Below, piece after piece: positions 1 to 13,000 of a stretch of 64,000 nt of DNA (its first letter is position 1; every line of letters starts with the position of its first letter). The translations under genes and the position numbers were made by a program. The notes beneath the pieces are model-generated. The model did not search any database. It was not told where the DNA came from and was given only the letters and a program-made list of their open reading frames with translations. Location of the stretch: the NCBI RefSeq assembly GCF_042242105.1, contig NC_092023.1, forward strand, positions 11,854,933 to 11,918,932, read 5' to 3'. This DNA comes from Pempheris klunzingeri (Eukaryota > Chordata > Actinopteri > Acropomatiformes > Pempheridae).

Positions 1-21
1 TATCTTCACCTCCTCTCCCAG

Positions 22-728
22 GGGCCATGTGGCACACTTAGGGGATGATGAGGATGAGGATGATGATGGTGCAGATGATGATGAAACTCACACTCAGTAA
101 GTTCTCTCCCAGTCTTAGAACTGGAAGCCTCCCCATACTCGTCTTTCTTTCCCCATCCGTTCCTCCCTCTTCCCAGAGAGGAAAGGATGAGGATGAGGAG
201 TAAGACGAGGGTGGAAGGCTTCCTGCGTTTGCCACAGTTTCATCCACGCATCTCTATGCAGCACACCCCACCATCAAGCCACATATGCCACCTGTGTTTG
301 TGTGTGTTTACAGCCTGTGTGTTATTTACGCCGTTACTACAGTCTTGTTTGAAGTTTAATACCTACTAACAGTAACCCTAACCCTCAAAACTCACCTTGA
401 TATAGAAGATCTAGTGTTTATCTTTCAGTTGTTTCTACATTTTACCTCCAAAAAACACAGGGACAGTGAATAACTTGAGCCATGGGTAGGACGAAACACC
501 ACAGTATTGTATGTGCATTGTAGCCACTAAGCCCAGCTACGTATCAAATTGTGGCACGTCGTATCATTTAATTCTCTCTGGATTCTTAGCTATGTTTTGA
601 TGCTTGAAACATGAGTTCTGGGTGTAGTTTTGGTGCTTGGATAACTGACCCTCTTGACCATGACATCTTATTTGCTGTTGTCTTGCTTTGTCCTCCACTT
701 GCATTGCCATCTGTGTGCCTCCTTGCTT

Positions 729-780
<52 letters not shown>

Positions 781-3700
781 CGTGTGTGCGCGTGCTGCCT
801 TCTGTCTTCTCCAGCCTCTATAAAACTGTATATTTGGCATCCAGCCTCATCCCTTATTGTGTTAAAGCCAAATGTCTGCGGCAGATCAGACTGTTCTTTC
901 TAGACATATATTTTGCATTGCAGTCAGAAAGACCTCAGTGTTAAACACACACACACCAAACAATGATTGCAAAAATAGAAAGAACCTATATTGCTAAACT
1001 GACTGCAACCAATTGTAGTGTAAAGTGGAATCAGAGCAACTGGTATAAATATGATTAATTATCTATTGAGTTATGGATTAAATCACTTGTGATTTTAACA
1101 AGCTCCAACAACCTTTAACAAGCTCAGAGGCAGGGCAATGCATCAATTTTTCTGAATGTGCCATCCAACCAAATCACTGTGACTCATTTTCAATGGTGCT
1201 CCTGTATTTGTGTTCACTGTGATTGGTTCCCAGCCTCTGTCTGTTTTGATTTGTGTGCTCTGATTGGTTCTTTGTCTGTCAGTCATTAACAGGTGGCTCA
1301 ATACATTTGTGGTCTATAAGGCAAAATAGATAAAGTCTCTGTGAATGTAGTGCTGGTCTCCAGTTTCTTTCTTCAAAATTCCCATCATTATTATTATTAT
1401 TATTATTGTTTTGTAAGGCAAGAGGTGCTTAAAAGTGTTAAACTGTTATATTTCCATGTAATACTTTAAGCAACAGTCATATCAGCCCTACTGTTCTCAG
1501 AGGCTTTACACATGCTCCATCTGTAGTTCATAATAATCTCTAGTGTGCCAGTCTCACTCTGGATGTAGCAGTTAAGTTAGTTAGTTACTTACTAGTAGTT
1601 ATCCTGTGTCAGGCTATGGTGACACTTGTCATTTTAGGGGTTCTTTCATCGTGTGATCACTCCATTAATTGCTGCACCTATTGTGGCCTGGACGCATAGA
1701 AAATGTTTCCATGTTTTGTGATCACCCAAAAACAGTTTAAAAAAAATATTTTTACACTTCTAGCAGGATTTTTAGAACGTGTGCTACAAAAATATTTTAC
1801 AATCTGACCCTGCTTTAAAATGGCAAGTTAAACCATAGCCCCAGTGAGGACATGTCTACAAACATATATGAATATGTATGTATATTTATATACATATATG
1901 AATATGTATGTTTACATACATGTTTATACATGTGTATATTTAACATATATGTATAACTCTTGTTTGTAATAAGGAGCACTTGTATGTATTTTGTCAAATG
2001 GTCTCAAATCTTCTGTCTTCTCATTCTTCAGTAAATCAAGCACTATCATGAGGCCAAAGGTCCCACCCCCGCTTCCTCCTAAGGTATCAACAATTGATGC
2101 ATGTATTTGCCACACTTAATGATTTGTCATCTAAGGATTCTATTTTTTTCAATGAAAATGTGAGATATTTGTGAGTTTTTTTTTTTTACTGCCCAGAATA
2201 TGACCTGACTCTTTGGTCCCGTCTGTGTTCCCTTTCAGCCCAAGTCGATCTGCTCGTCCCAACCGCAGCAGCAGCAACAAAAACAAGACGATAGCCAATC
2301 ACACAGCGAGGACGACGGCGGAGGGGGAGGGACCATCAAACGCTGCCCAGTTCCAGAGACGGCGAGCCCTGCCAAGGCAGCCTCCAACGTCCCCCCACGT
2401 CCCCCGCCCCCGAAGCTGCCACCCCACCGCCGCAGTAGCCTAGGTAACGAGAGCCCCAAGCGCACGGACGTCGAAACCTCTGCCCCAGAGGATGATGGGA
2501 GCTTTAGGCATTTCTGGGAGTGGCTCCACACGCCTCACACAGAGGAGGAGCTGGAGGAGGCGTGGGAGGTGCTGAAGGAGGTGAAAGAGGAGCAGGAAAA
2601 AGAGGAGGAAAAGGAAGAGAGTAAGAGCAGCCACTTGGTAGATTGATAGTGTCCGCAGACCCTGTCGCCCCCTTCGACTGGTTGTGTGGTCTCCCATTAG
2701 TCAGTCCTCATAGTCTGATTTCTTTGCTCCATGAGTCCATTAATAACAGCGCTATTTTTTTTTTTTTTGTTTGTAGTTTCCTTCGTCCATCAGCTCCTGC
2801 TCAATATAAGTGTTTGTCATTTTTTGTGAAGTCTGATTGGTTGTTTAATCCAAGCAATCAAAAGCTAGAAGTCCACCACCTCTCCCCCTCGCTTCCTAGG
2901 AGGAAGAAGGAAGAGGAGAAAACCTTGTCCCTGACTGATCTGAACTCAATCAACAAGATCACCATAAGATAGTGATGTGATAATATGACATCATAAGATA
3001 TGAGTTAAAGTACTAATATACACATATGTCCCACCCCCACGTCATCCTCAATAGTGTGTAATAATATTCATTCAGTTTTTTTCATTTGTTCCATTAAATT
3101 TGGTCTTTCCTGTTCCTGTTGGCAGCCTTAGAATTGTAAATCCAAAAATGTAACTTAGTGGTTTTATTGAACTGTAATCAAACATTAGAAAGCTTTCAGG
3201 ACACTAGTTCAAACAATGACATGATTTTTTTTGTCTCAGAACAGAGGTGGAAGCTGAACAGGAACAGTGACGTGAGAAACACTGACGCAGAAAGAAACGA
3301 ATTTTGATTCCAATTTAATAAGGATATTTTAAAAGGATTACACCAAGCATTTTGAATATCCCAGCATTCCCATACTGTTTACTTCAGATTCTTTCAAGTG
3401 TTTTAGATACTCAAGTTTATTAAAGCCACAGTTTTATAAAAGCCACAACTTTTTAAAATGTACCCTGATTGATTGAGAGTAGGCGAGTCCTATTGTCCTA
3501 TACAAGTTGGCTGTTAGTTGACAGACTCTCTTTTTGTCCGTAGCCCCAGGGGCTAACTACCATCTATTTTACTATTTTATCAGCCAACTCAGAGATTCAT
3601 TTGTGACTTGCCAGTGTTACAGTGTTGGTGTAAACAAGCCTACCAGCCATCATTGACCACTATTGACCACTATTGAGTAGGCTGTATGTGGTGCATTAAC

Positions 3701-6700
3701 ACCTTCCTTTGCTCATAACTATATTTGATCCTCTGTATTCTTCCTGCTAGCCTGCTCCCTCCTTCCCTCCCTCTCTGCTCCCAGTAGTTTGTTTGTTACT
3801 GTTTTGCTATATGTCTGAGAAAGTGTCAGTGTGAGTGGACTGTGCTTGCTATCTGCTCTGCACAGTCTATTTTTGTTTTGTTTCTTTCCCACTCACTTTC
3901 TCTGTCTGTCTTAACACATACTCTGTCTCCCTTAGTTTCTGTGTCTCATATTGCGTTTGGTGTCTTATCGCAGGTAATGGGCTGAACTCTCCACACAGTG
4001 GAGAGAGGGACAGTCCAGCAGACAGACAGTCCACCATGCCCCCTAGTGTCCCCGTACGGAAAGACAAGAAGGACATCCCGGTAAGCAGACTCCACAGCAG
4101 TGGCTCAGGGATCTCCAGAGATCCTGGAGGAAGTTGTTGTTTTCATAAAATGTACTTTCACTGAACCCATTGCTAAATTTGTCACCAATAAACATCATGC
4201 TGTTGTGCAGAGAAAATGGGTGGGAAGCTGGTGAGAGTTCATTTTATACTTGAAATTGTGACAACCTGTGTGACATTTACCTACAGTGTGTTACCAGGAT
4301 CCTTCATAATCCAGTGCTGACTACGTGTTTGTGTGTATGTGTGTGTTTATCTTTCTGCCCTAGAAGCCAATCAGTAATGGTCTCCCTCCTACACCCAAAG
4401 TCCATGTGAGTAGCACCATCTTTCTACTTATTGTTGTTATTGTCAGTGCTGTTGTGCATGGAAGTAGAGATTTTGATATGGGGAAGGCAGTTTTTCCATT
4501 GGTTCCTCTTGAGCTAGCCGATTAGATATTCAAACCAACCTGTACACTCTTTCTGAAAACTAAAAACAAGCATGTGTTCTCCTCTCCTTTGCAGATGGGT
4601 GCGTGTTTCTCCAAGGTGTTCAACGGCTGCCCTTTGAAGATCCACTGTGCCACTTCGTGGATCAATCCCGACACCAGAGGTAACCGATAGGAAATCAGAT
4701 CCAGTGTTGGACATCAGCTTACAGGGCAATGGATGCGTCATTAGTTACAACCTGAATCAAACCTCCCTGACTCTTGGAGAAACGGTTGTCTAAAGTTTTG
4801 TCTAATATGAGCTGTTGCTTTGCTCTAAGAAATGGTCAAATGTTTTTGTGGGTGTGTGTTTCAGACCAATATTTGATATTTGGAGCCGAAGAGGGAATCT
4901 ACACATTAAACCTTAATGAACTGCATGAGACCTCGATGGAACAGGTGAGACTGGAGATGGTGCATTTTAAGATAACGATAATACAGCAATGTATCTAAAA
5001 TAAATACAGCAGAGGGGTCTTGAATCATCCTGAATGGATTCATTTTACAGTAATGGCAGCAGCACACTGTACATTATACCACATATTACACGGCTGCATA
5101 CTAAAGAAATCAATCATTTTGACATAAAATACTGATTTTAATATAAATATTATTGCTTTCGCTATCAGAACTACACCCATAGCAATGGTCTGCGATACAG
5201 AAATAACAGATCGTAGAATGCAGGAATTGACCAGTCGGGATGTATTTGTGCAATAAACATATTTTTTATCACAGCCACTACCTGCACTTTATCACTACTC
5301 CATTTATTTTTTTACTACAGTGCAATTCTTGCAATATCCTGTGCAATACACACTTGGATATAATTTATATTTTTTCTCATATTTTTATATTCGCATTTAT
5401 GTTTATATTTGTTATATCCCTTGTTTTTGCGCTAATTCTGTTACTGACACTATTTCTGTCTCCTCTGTTGCTGTAACAAGTGACTTTCCCTGGTGTGGGA
5501 ATAAAGTCTCTCTTATCTCTTGATAAATTCCTGAATAATTATGCTTTTAAATGGTCGTCGTATATTGTAAGATGTATTTGTTTTTTGTTTAGAGTTAAAA
5601 ATTGGAAAAGAAATCTTCAATCTTTGAAGCTGTGGAAAATTATTTAAGTTAGTTGTGTTATGGTGTTCATTGCTGCATCTTTGTTCTCTCTCCACCTTGT
5701 CTTTGTCTGCAGCTCTTTCCTCGGCGGTGTACGTGGCTATATGTCATGAACAACTGTCTTCTTTCCATATCTGGTGAGCTATAACATGAAGCTGACTATA
5801 TAAACACAATTTGATTCTTACAACTAGTCTAGAGGAGATCTGCATGGAGGAATTTTTTTTTTTTTTTTCTTTCTCATTTTGTCTCTCATAGTTGAGGTAT
5901 ACCTATGATGAAAATTACAGGCCTCTCTCATCTTTTTAAGTGGGAGAACTTGCACAATTGGTGGCTGACTAAATACTTTTTTGCCCCACTGTACATCTTG
6001 TATCTATAAAGTCACCATCATTCATCCTTTACTTTTGCTCTCCTCTGTTTTATTTCATTGCAGGAAAAGCATCTCAGCTGTACTCCCATACTCTGACCGG
6101 TCTGTTTGAACAGGCCAGACAGTTACAGAAGCTGCCAGTAGCCATTCCCACACACAAGCTGCCTGATAAAATGATTCCCAGGTAATTCTCCAAACAACAT
6201 CTAATTAGTGATGAAAGCGTATTGCCTTTTGACCACATGAATTGTAATCCTCCACTTTACGTGTTTGTCTTGAGTCGTAGAAAATGTAAACAACTTTTAA
6301 TTAAAACAGATCATAAATGTCAATTTGAATCGTTTGTTTGTTCGTTTATAGGAAGTTTGCTGTGTCCAATAAAATTCCAGAGACTAAAGGGTGCCAAAAA
6401 TGCTGCGTAGGTGAGTTTTAATGAAGGTTTTTTTTTAATTTTTTTAAAAAAAATTTATGATAAGCTGTACTATTTGTTTTAATGCGCTGCAATGCTACAA
6501 GACTGTATTTAACCACGTTGAAATCTGGCCCATATGAAAACCGGTGACATGATGTTATTCTGGTGTTAATATTACTGTGTATGAGATCCAAACACGATGA
6601 TGCAAACGTGTAATTGTGAGTTTAATGCAAACAAAAAAGCCACCGCTCAGTGTTACAACATACAAAATTACTGACGACTTGTATTGTTTCCGTGCAGTTC

Positions 6701-9700
6701 GTAACCCGTACACAGGCCACAAGTACCTGTGTGGAGCCTTTCAGTCTAGTGTCATGCTGTTGGAGTGGGTGGAGTCCATGCAGAAGTTCATGCTCATCAA
6801 GGTCAGTTTTTGCTCCACCTAATTTGTGTTTCCTGACCTTATTTTATTACAAAAGTACTATAGAATTGTATGGTTGAAATGGCGAAAATATTAAAATTCA
6901 TTTCAAATATAGCACTGTGCTATAGAGTGAGACTTTCTGGCCATTATACAACAACATAAATCAGGAACAGAAGGGGAGATTGTGACCATATTTCACATTT
7001 GGTAGAATACTGAATCAGACATGAATGTTAACTGCAGCCTTACTGGCTTGGTAGAGGCATACGGACATGAGGCGGTAATCCAATTTAGGAGATTAACATG
7101 CATATGAAAAATAGATATTTACACTGTTACAAGATTTCTGTCTAAAACATGAATGTGTTTCTCTAGCAGAACATCCTGTCTTTGGGACATGTTGGTGGTC
7201 CCATACCCTCTGAGATAACAGACAAGGCAACTTCTCTTTTCTTACCCACTTCTCTTCATCTGCTCAACAGAACATTGACTTCCCGTTGCCGTGTCCGTTG
7301 GAGGTCTTTGAGATGCTGGTGGTCCCGGAGCAGACCTACCCTCTGATCTGTGTGGCAGTCAGTAAAGGCACAGAACTCAACCAGGTGGTCAGATTTGGCA
7401 CCGTCAACCCCAACTCTACCTCCTCCTGGTTCACAGAAGCAGGTGAGAATCGTTCTGTTATGTTAAACTAACGATAGTTGATCTGATAAGAGGTGTTGTA
7501 GATTATGTTGAAACTAATGCTCTCATCTTCCTCTCTGCAGACACTCCACAGACGTGTGTGATTCACGTCACTCAGCTAGAGAGAGACACTATCCTAGTCT
7601 GCCTCGACAGTGAGTAACACAAACACTTTTTTGAGTTGTCAGCTATCTCAGGTCAGAATGAAGAAGTTTTTACAACAGATTTGCCAGAATTTCACTCGGC
7701 TGCAACTGCATCCCTCTCCATCTGTGCCTCTCCGTCTGCAGGGTGTATAAAGATAGTGAACCTCCAGGGAAGGTTGAAATCCAGCAGGAAGTTGTCAGCC
7801 GAGCTCACCTTCAACTTCCAGATCGAATCCACAGGTAAAGGGGGGAAAAAAAGAGGAGCCACACTTGTCTATTTTAAGTCACAAAAACATAATTCAAGAC
7901 ATAAATATGGAGGCAGTGCAACTCTGCAACGTAAAGGTCATGAAATGCTATTTCTTTTAATTTGACCTTGAATTAACATGCATATCATCCGATCGATTTT
8001 GTACGATACAATCTCCTTATTAATTCATAGCGACAAGCCTCGTTATTGTTTATCCCTTTGTCTTTTTGCAGTTTGTCTCCAAGACAGTGTACTGGCTTTC
8101 TGGAGGCATGGCATGCAGGGGCGGAGTTTCAAGACCAATGAGGTGAGATAGTGTCCGTGTGTGTGTGTGAGTTTGTGCGTGTTCAAGAAGAAAAAGTGTA
8201 GAGGCGAGCTGTGTAATGAGATTCCCCTCCAGGCATCATGGCAGGATGTAATTTAACCTCAGACTATAACTGGATTTTGATTTCCATTCTTGTAGCTGCT
8301 GAATTACTAAAACGCAAGTGGTTTAATGGAGCATGATATTAGCTTAACAGTATAGGTAGATGTTTCATACCAGCAAGATCCCATGAAATCAGGCAACATT
8401 TTGATAAGGGATGACACCGATCACCATGACAACATTAAGCTAGTTTAAGTAAGTCTGTTTTTCTCTCTTTCTCATATATTCATCAGATCACCCAGGAGAT
8501 CTCTGACAGCACACGCATCTTCAGACTACTGGGATCAGACAGGTGAGAACACACACACATCCTCCTCACTTCATACATCAAACACACACAGGTCTCTGTT
8601 AATATCCTCTCTGATGTCTTATCACTGAAGACGTGCTGACTGTAGAGATCCAGACGCTGAGGACAGAGGCCTCGCTCTGCCCAGGTACACTCACTGCTCG
8701 CTGGCCACTGCCAGCTGAAACCTCTGCCTCTTTTCTGTCGGGACTCTGGAGGTCTGCTTGACGCCAGGTGTCACTCATCAGGAGCTTATAGGCTGTCTGA
8801 GGAAGAGGGAGTGTGTCTGGGGGAATTCAGCAAAGTATTTGGTGTGGTTTACCTGTTATGTCATGACAGCATTGACACCAAAATCAACTTTGTCTGGTCT
8901 GATGTTGCATGCTATCACTATTGATAGAACGACATTAGCAATAACTCAAGATTTTGAAAATGAGAAGCTCATCAGTCAATTGCAGTAAATATTAGTAATC
9001 ATTTTCATTAGCAGAACCTGCACAAAATATAACTGTTTTGAACTGGATCATTTTGGTGCCTCTTTTGTCATTACTGAGCAGCTGAATCCCTTTTGAGTTA
9101 TGATGTGTGAATGTGTGAGCCTTTGGGTGTCTGTTAAAACAGTATTAACAGCTTTCTCACAGTCTTTCCCAGGGGATACAGTGTACTTTGTAAACAGCTT
9201 ATTGTCAGAGCAAATTCATCTCCCTCTGTTGTCTTTTTCCTAATAACAGGGCTTTTACAGGCTTGGACCATATCCTGTGTGGGTTGTTGGCTGTCTGTAC
9301 ATTTTGCTAGAGTAAATTCTGGGTCTTAAAGGGGTACTTTGCCAATTTTCAACCAGTTTTGTATCATAACAGTGTGGATGGCAGATGCAAATGAACAATG
9401 TTTAACATTCCTCCATGTCGCCTGCACCAACAGCTCCCAGAGCTCCCTGCTCTTGGTGTGGTGGTGTGATGCAGAGCATGTCAACCAGTGGACATTTGCT
9501 GGCGCTGAGACTTGTTTGATTGAATTGCTGACTAAACACTGAAATTATTACTGTTGTTTTACTGTTTAGTTAGGTATTCAATCAAACAGGAGCCGTAGAC
9601 CTGACAGAAGTGAGCGTAAGTGGGAAGCTCTCGGTGAGGGGGCAAGAAGGAAAGTTGAATAATGTTCATTTGTATATACCACCAACATTGTAGTGATGCA

Positions 9701-10035
9701 AAGCTGGTTGACAATTGGCAAAGTTTCCCTTTTAACAATGTGTTCACACTTAATAATCCTTGGTGTTGTATTTATTTTTGTCAGAAAAAAATGAATAAGA
9801 CACCAAAGGAGGATGGGCCCTTCATTTGTCTTTTTGTCTCTTTAAAGGTGAAATAAAGTTTGATGGTTTCTTACCTCCACTTAAAATGGATGTTGTGTGT
9901 GTATGTTTGTTTTTGGCTGTGTGTGTGTGTGTGTGTTTGTCTTGCAGGGTGGTGGTGCTGGAGAGCAGGCCCACAGACAACCCTACAGCCCACAGCAACC
10001 TCTACATCCTGGCAGGCCACGAAAACAGCTACTGA
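22..10035 (+). CDS. map4k3: MAP4K3 (GLK) kinase, C-terminal part with CNH domain; 5' end outside window
   Basis: GCK-I family MAP kinase kinase kinase kinase, which feeds JNK and amino-acid/mTORC1 signalling. Seventeen coding exons are visible: 22-96, 2032-2083, 2239-2443, 3974-4080, 4364-4405, 4595-4679, 4865-4944, 5713-5773, 6064-6181, 6352-6410, 6698-6801, 7271-7442, 7541-7609, 7742-7834, 8072-8142, 8487-8542, 9948-10035. All phases join and give 511 residues to a TGA at 10033. The order is an acidic GHVAHL... segment, a Pro-rich linker ([23 protein letters not shown], candidate SH3 ligands), then the CNH/citron domain from [15 protein letters not shown] to the C-terminus GHENSY. Human MAP4K3 (894 aa) has the same segments in the same order, which favours MAP4K3 over MAP4K5; the arhgef33 neighbour (both human 2p22) agrees. 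The kinase domain must lie before position 1. Orthology is confident; which fish duplicate this is cannot be told. Confidence 0.95.
97..2031 (+). other. map4k3 intron, simple repeats only
   Basis: A 1.9-kb intron. It holds a GT microsatellite, a TTA run near 1385-1407 and an AT-rich, partly palindromic tract of ATATGTATG-type words at about 1856-1950. No coding exon matching the linker was seen. Confidence 0.6.
733..776 (+). repeat. (GT)n microsatellite
   Basis: About 22 uninterrupted GT units inside a map4k3 intron, then an imperfect GCGTGTGC tail to about 792. Open frames on both strands here are only Cys/Val or His/Thr runs produced by the repeat. Confidence 0.95.
2444..2620 (+). other. 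map4k3: Possible alternative 3' extension of a map4k3 linker exon (59 codons, in frame)
   Basis: The human-like donor after exon 2239-2443 is G|GTAACG. Reading on past it stays open for 67 codons to a TGA at 2646. A stronger-looking donor, AGA|GTAAGA, sits at 2621. Both donors leave phase 1, so both join the next exon (3974) in frame. The 59 added residues include [20 protein letters not shown] and then a very Glu/Lys-rich helix-like run. The phase match and open frame are seen directly; its use in mRNA is inferred. It could instead be intron that happens to be open. Confidence 0.45.
5870..5993. mobile_element. Tc1/mariner-like transposon end (solo fragment)
   Basis: The right edge reads TACAGTGGGGCAAAAAAG when reverse complemented, ending in the TA typical of Tc1-like insertion. 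Just inside are GTGGGAGAACTTGCACAATT and the CCTATGATGAAAATTACAGG block, which I recognise from a very common fish Tc1-like family. No transposase frame and no matching left terminus are present, so it is a dead fragment. It lies in the map4k3 intron between exons 5713-5773 and 6064-6181, only about 70 bp before the latter. Confidence 0.75.
9330..9731. mobile_element. Inverted-repeat (fold-back) MITE flanked by TTAA
   Basis: The left end, AGGGGTACTTTGCCAATTTT, matches the reverse complement of the right end with few differences, and similarity continues inward (CAACCAG..TTTG.ATCA, AAATGAACA). The centre is also an inverted repeat: TTGATTGAATTGCTGACTAA near 9514-9538 against its near complement at 9563-9589. 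TTAA lies just outside each end (9326-9329 and 9732-9735), as expected for piggyBac-type insertion. No coding capacity. It lies in the last map4k3 intron, ending about 215 bp before the final exon. The superfamily is inferred from TTAA alone. Confidence 0.7.
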
Positions 10036-13000
10036 GACACACACACACACACATCACACACACTCTCTAAACAGCCTACCACTAATGCAAACAAGGGAGT
10101 GAGCAACCGGGAGACACACTCAGCCCAACCCTAGCGCTAACCCATCCCAACCTCCTGTCGGCCGTATAACTGGGAGATGAGGCGTGCGTGGGTGCAGACG
10201 TGGATTCCCAGCTACAGACTTTTGAAATGCACAGCAGTGTTACATGTGTATTAGTTAAGCGTGTTGTAGTAGCACGGCGGGTTGCGGACCCATGTTTGGC
10301 AGGGCGAGGGCTAAAGCTGCTGGTCTGAGGCCAGTTGGGGTTGAGATAGAGGGGGAATCTCTTCTCTGCACCTTACAAGAGCGACTTCAGCCCAGAATCC
10401 TTCCTGATACCACACCACCTTCCCCTGCATACAGCACACTGGGAAAACCGCACCCAGCACAGAAGTCTGACTTCAACACTACTAGTACTACACATACTAC
10501 TACTACTACTACTACTACTACTGCTACTGCTACTTGCGCTAAAGCTTCACAGAAAAGCCATCTTGCACAGAAAACCCTTCTATCGGTCATTGTCCTTTCC
10601 TCTTTCCTTTCCTCCTCCCTTTTTTTTAAGAAAAACTTCACCTTTATTTATTGTGGCATGATGTAACTTTAACATCCAGGATGGCTTTCCTGTTTTATTT
10701 GTTTTTTTAAAAAAAAAAAGATTTAAAAAAAGAGAAAACAGACTTAAAAGCTTCACCACTTCTGCTAGCATCAAACTCCGACACCCGTCACCATACCACA
10801 CAAGTGCTTAATTGACCTCTATTTAATTGTTGTAAATATAAATGTAGTATTTTTTGACAGAGAGGAACACTAATAAGACTGGTCATGTAGATAGGCGTGT
10901 GTATAGTTGCTCTGTACAACTGTTGAGACAAGCAGAGAGACAGACAGGCACGGGTGAGTGACAAGGCAGTAAAGTCACTTCCTAGTTCCCTGATCATGTG
11001 ACGAGGGTCAGGAAGCAAATACCCCTGCAGCTTCCTCAGGTGGACAGTTTTAGTAATCCGATATCACTCAAACAACAAAATGAGGCTCAGGATTGGATTG
11101 AGCAAACACAGGAAGCAGCACTGATTGGCCATTTTTCATTTTGCATGCGTCACCGTCGAAAATGTCCTGCGCGTTTGCACCACAGCAGCAGTTGTGAGGG
11201 CTGTGGGTGTTACAAGTTCTGTTCATTTAAGTTTGTTTCTTCTGTTTTGACGTCATCTTTTTAATTTTTTTAAAATGCTGTTTTAATTAGAACACTTTTT
11301 TTCTTTGATTTTGATTTTTATTGAACCACTGGTATTAAAACTTTGCACAGAGAAAGAGGTATTTGACAAGCAAATGTGATGTCATTATAATATATGACCG
11401 TGTGTGTGTGTGTGTATGTGTGTGCGCGTAGACATAGAATATGCACATACAAGTGCATCCTGTACAGATCGGGTCTTTAAAGAGCGACAGCACAGCCGTG
11501 TTTGTGCCCGAGGCCACATGAAAACAGAAAGACAAAACGTAGATGGATTTACACAGAGGGGAGAAGTCAACCAGTGATTTAAGACCTGGTGTATATATCA
11601 ACTGTTAGCCATCACTTGTAGCTTTAAATTTACCTTTTAATTTCACATGGTTGGAGTTTACACCACTTAAGAAGTTAAATCAATTTCCTAAAATTGTTAA
11701 AAAGGTTCGATACATTCCAGCTCCTGTTCCTAGTTAGCTTCTGTTCTAAAAGCCAAACACAAGACAAAATGAATTTTCTCTGGTTTTATAAGAGTCCAAA
11801 ACAAGATTCTGGGTGAATGGGTATGTACTACTATCATGAAGGCATTGTCATTAAAATAAACAGTTGTTTTGTTGGCATTAAACATCAGTTTTTCAGTGCT
11901 AACAAAATAACTTGTTTAAACTAAAGGGTTAAAATAATGTGGCTGTTGTGTAAATGACATGAAAGGGTTCCTATGTAGCACTATAGTAGATACCCATTTA
12001 GGGTTAGTTATGGGCCGAAATCTTAATCATGTGTTTCAGCTTTTTACCAGAGAACAATTAATGAAACTCGCTGGTCAGTGAATGCTAGTAGAGCAGAGGC
12101 TAGCCCAGAAGTACTTTTCTGTGGAAGTCTAAATGTTTTACTCATTTGAGTATTTGGAGAAATTCTTAACACCAGCTGTCATTGCTGTGACTTTTTAAAG
12201 GCCAACATCTGTACAGGATGCTGACTACATGCATGTCGATGTGCACGGTGTGGTGTGTGGGAGAGTCTACATGTTGCAGTACACTACCAATCTTCACAAG
12301 CTGTGACACTAGAAGTTGCTTTCGGAGGACGTGAGCAGTAGTTTAGCTGAACCTAACCGAGACACCGTCGCTAAACCAGAAATCTAACTGTGCTGGTGGG
12401 GTCAAGTTTTCAAGTTTTCCAGTTTCTTTTTCCATTTCTTCAGTTTCTCCATAGAAAGACGAGCATAAGCTTACAAATGAACCAACCTGCTACCAGATAG
12501 ACAGTTACCCAGATGCATTATATGTACAAAAGAAAAAATGGAAATGGGAAATGTAGAGTGTCACTGAATGTTACTAAGGTGGTTGTAAAATGTCTCCACG
12601 TTGGGGGACTGACAGCTTTCTTTTCCTCTTTGGCCTCTCATCAGCTGTTTGCACAGTGAAATTTGTTTTCCTTCAACTGCTCAGAAAGTCCGTATATCGT
12701 AATCTCAAACTTTTTTAGGTCACTTTACCAACACGGCAGCATGTCCCTCCTTCAAGCATTCAGTGACACGAATCACACCAGTGCCCCTACACACTCTTTC
12801 ACCATGTTTTCACGGGGTACCTTTGTGGGTAAACAGATCCTCTCACTGTATTCCAGCTCCTGATGCTTTATTGCACTGTTGTGGTGAAGTAGCTAAAACA
12901 AGCATAATCCTATTTACATGTAGAGCTTGAATCCACTGTGAGGATACAAATTATTGGTCTACTTTTTTTTTTTTTTTTTTACCGCCTGTGCTCACTTTTC

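Noticed and set aside
586-944. Cys/Val- and His/Thr-rich frames around 600-940
   Set aside because: Produced by the GT microsatellite read on both strands.
2235-2531. 98-codon minus-strand frame opposite the map4k3 linker exon
   Set aside because: Shadow of GC-rich proline-coding sequence on the + strand.
10292-10666. 124-codon frame after the map4k3 stop
   Set aside because: Lies in the 3' UTR and gains length from a TAC repeat encoding Thr/Thr/Thr runs; no family match.
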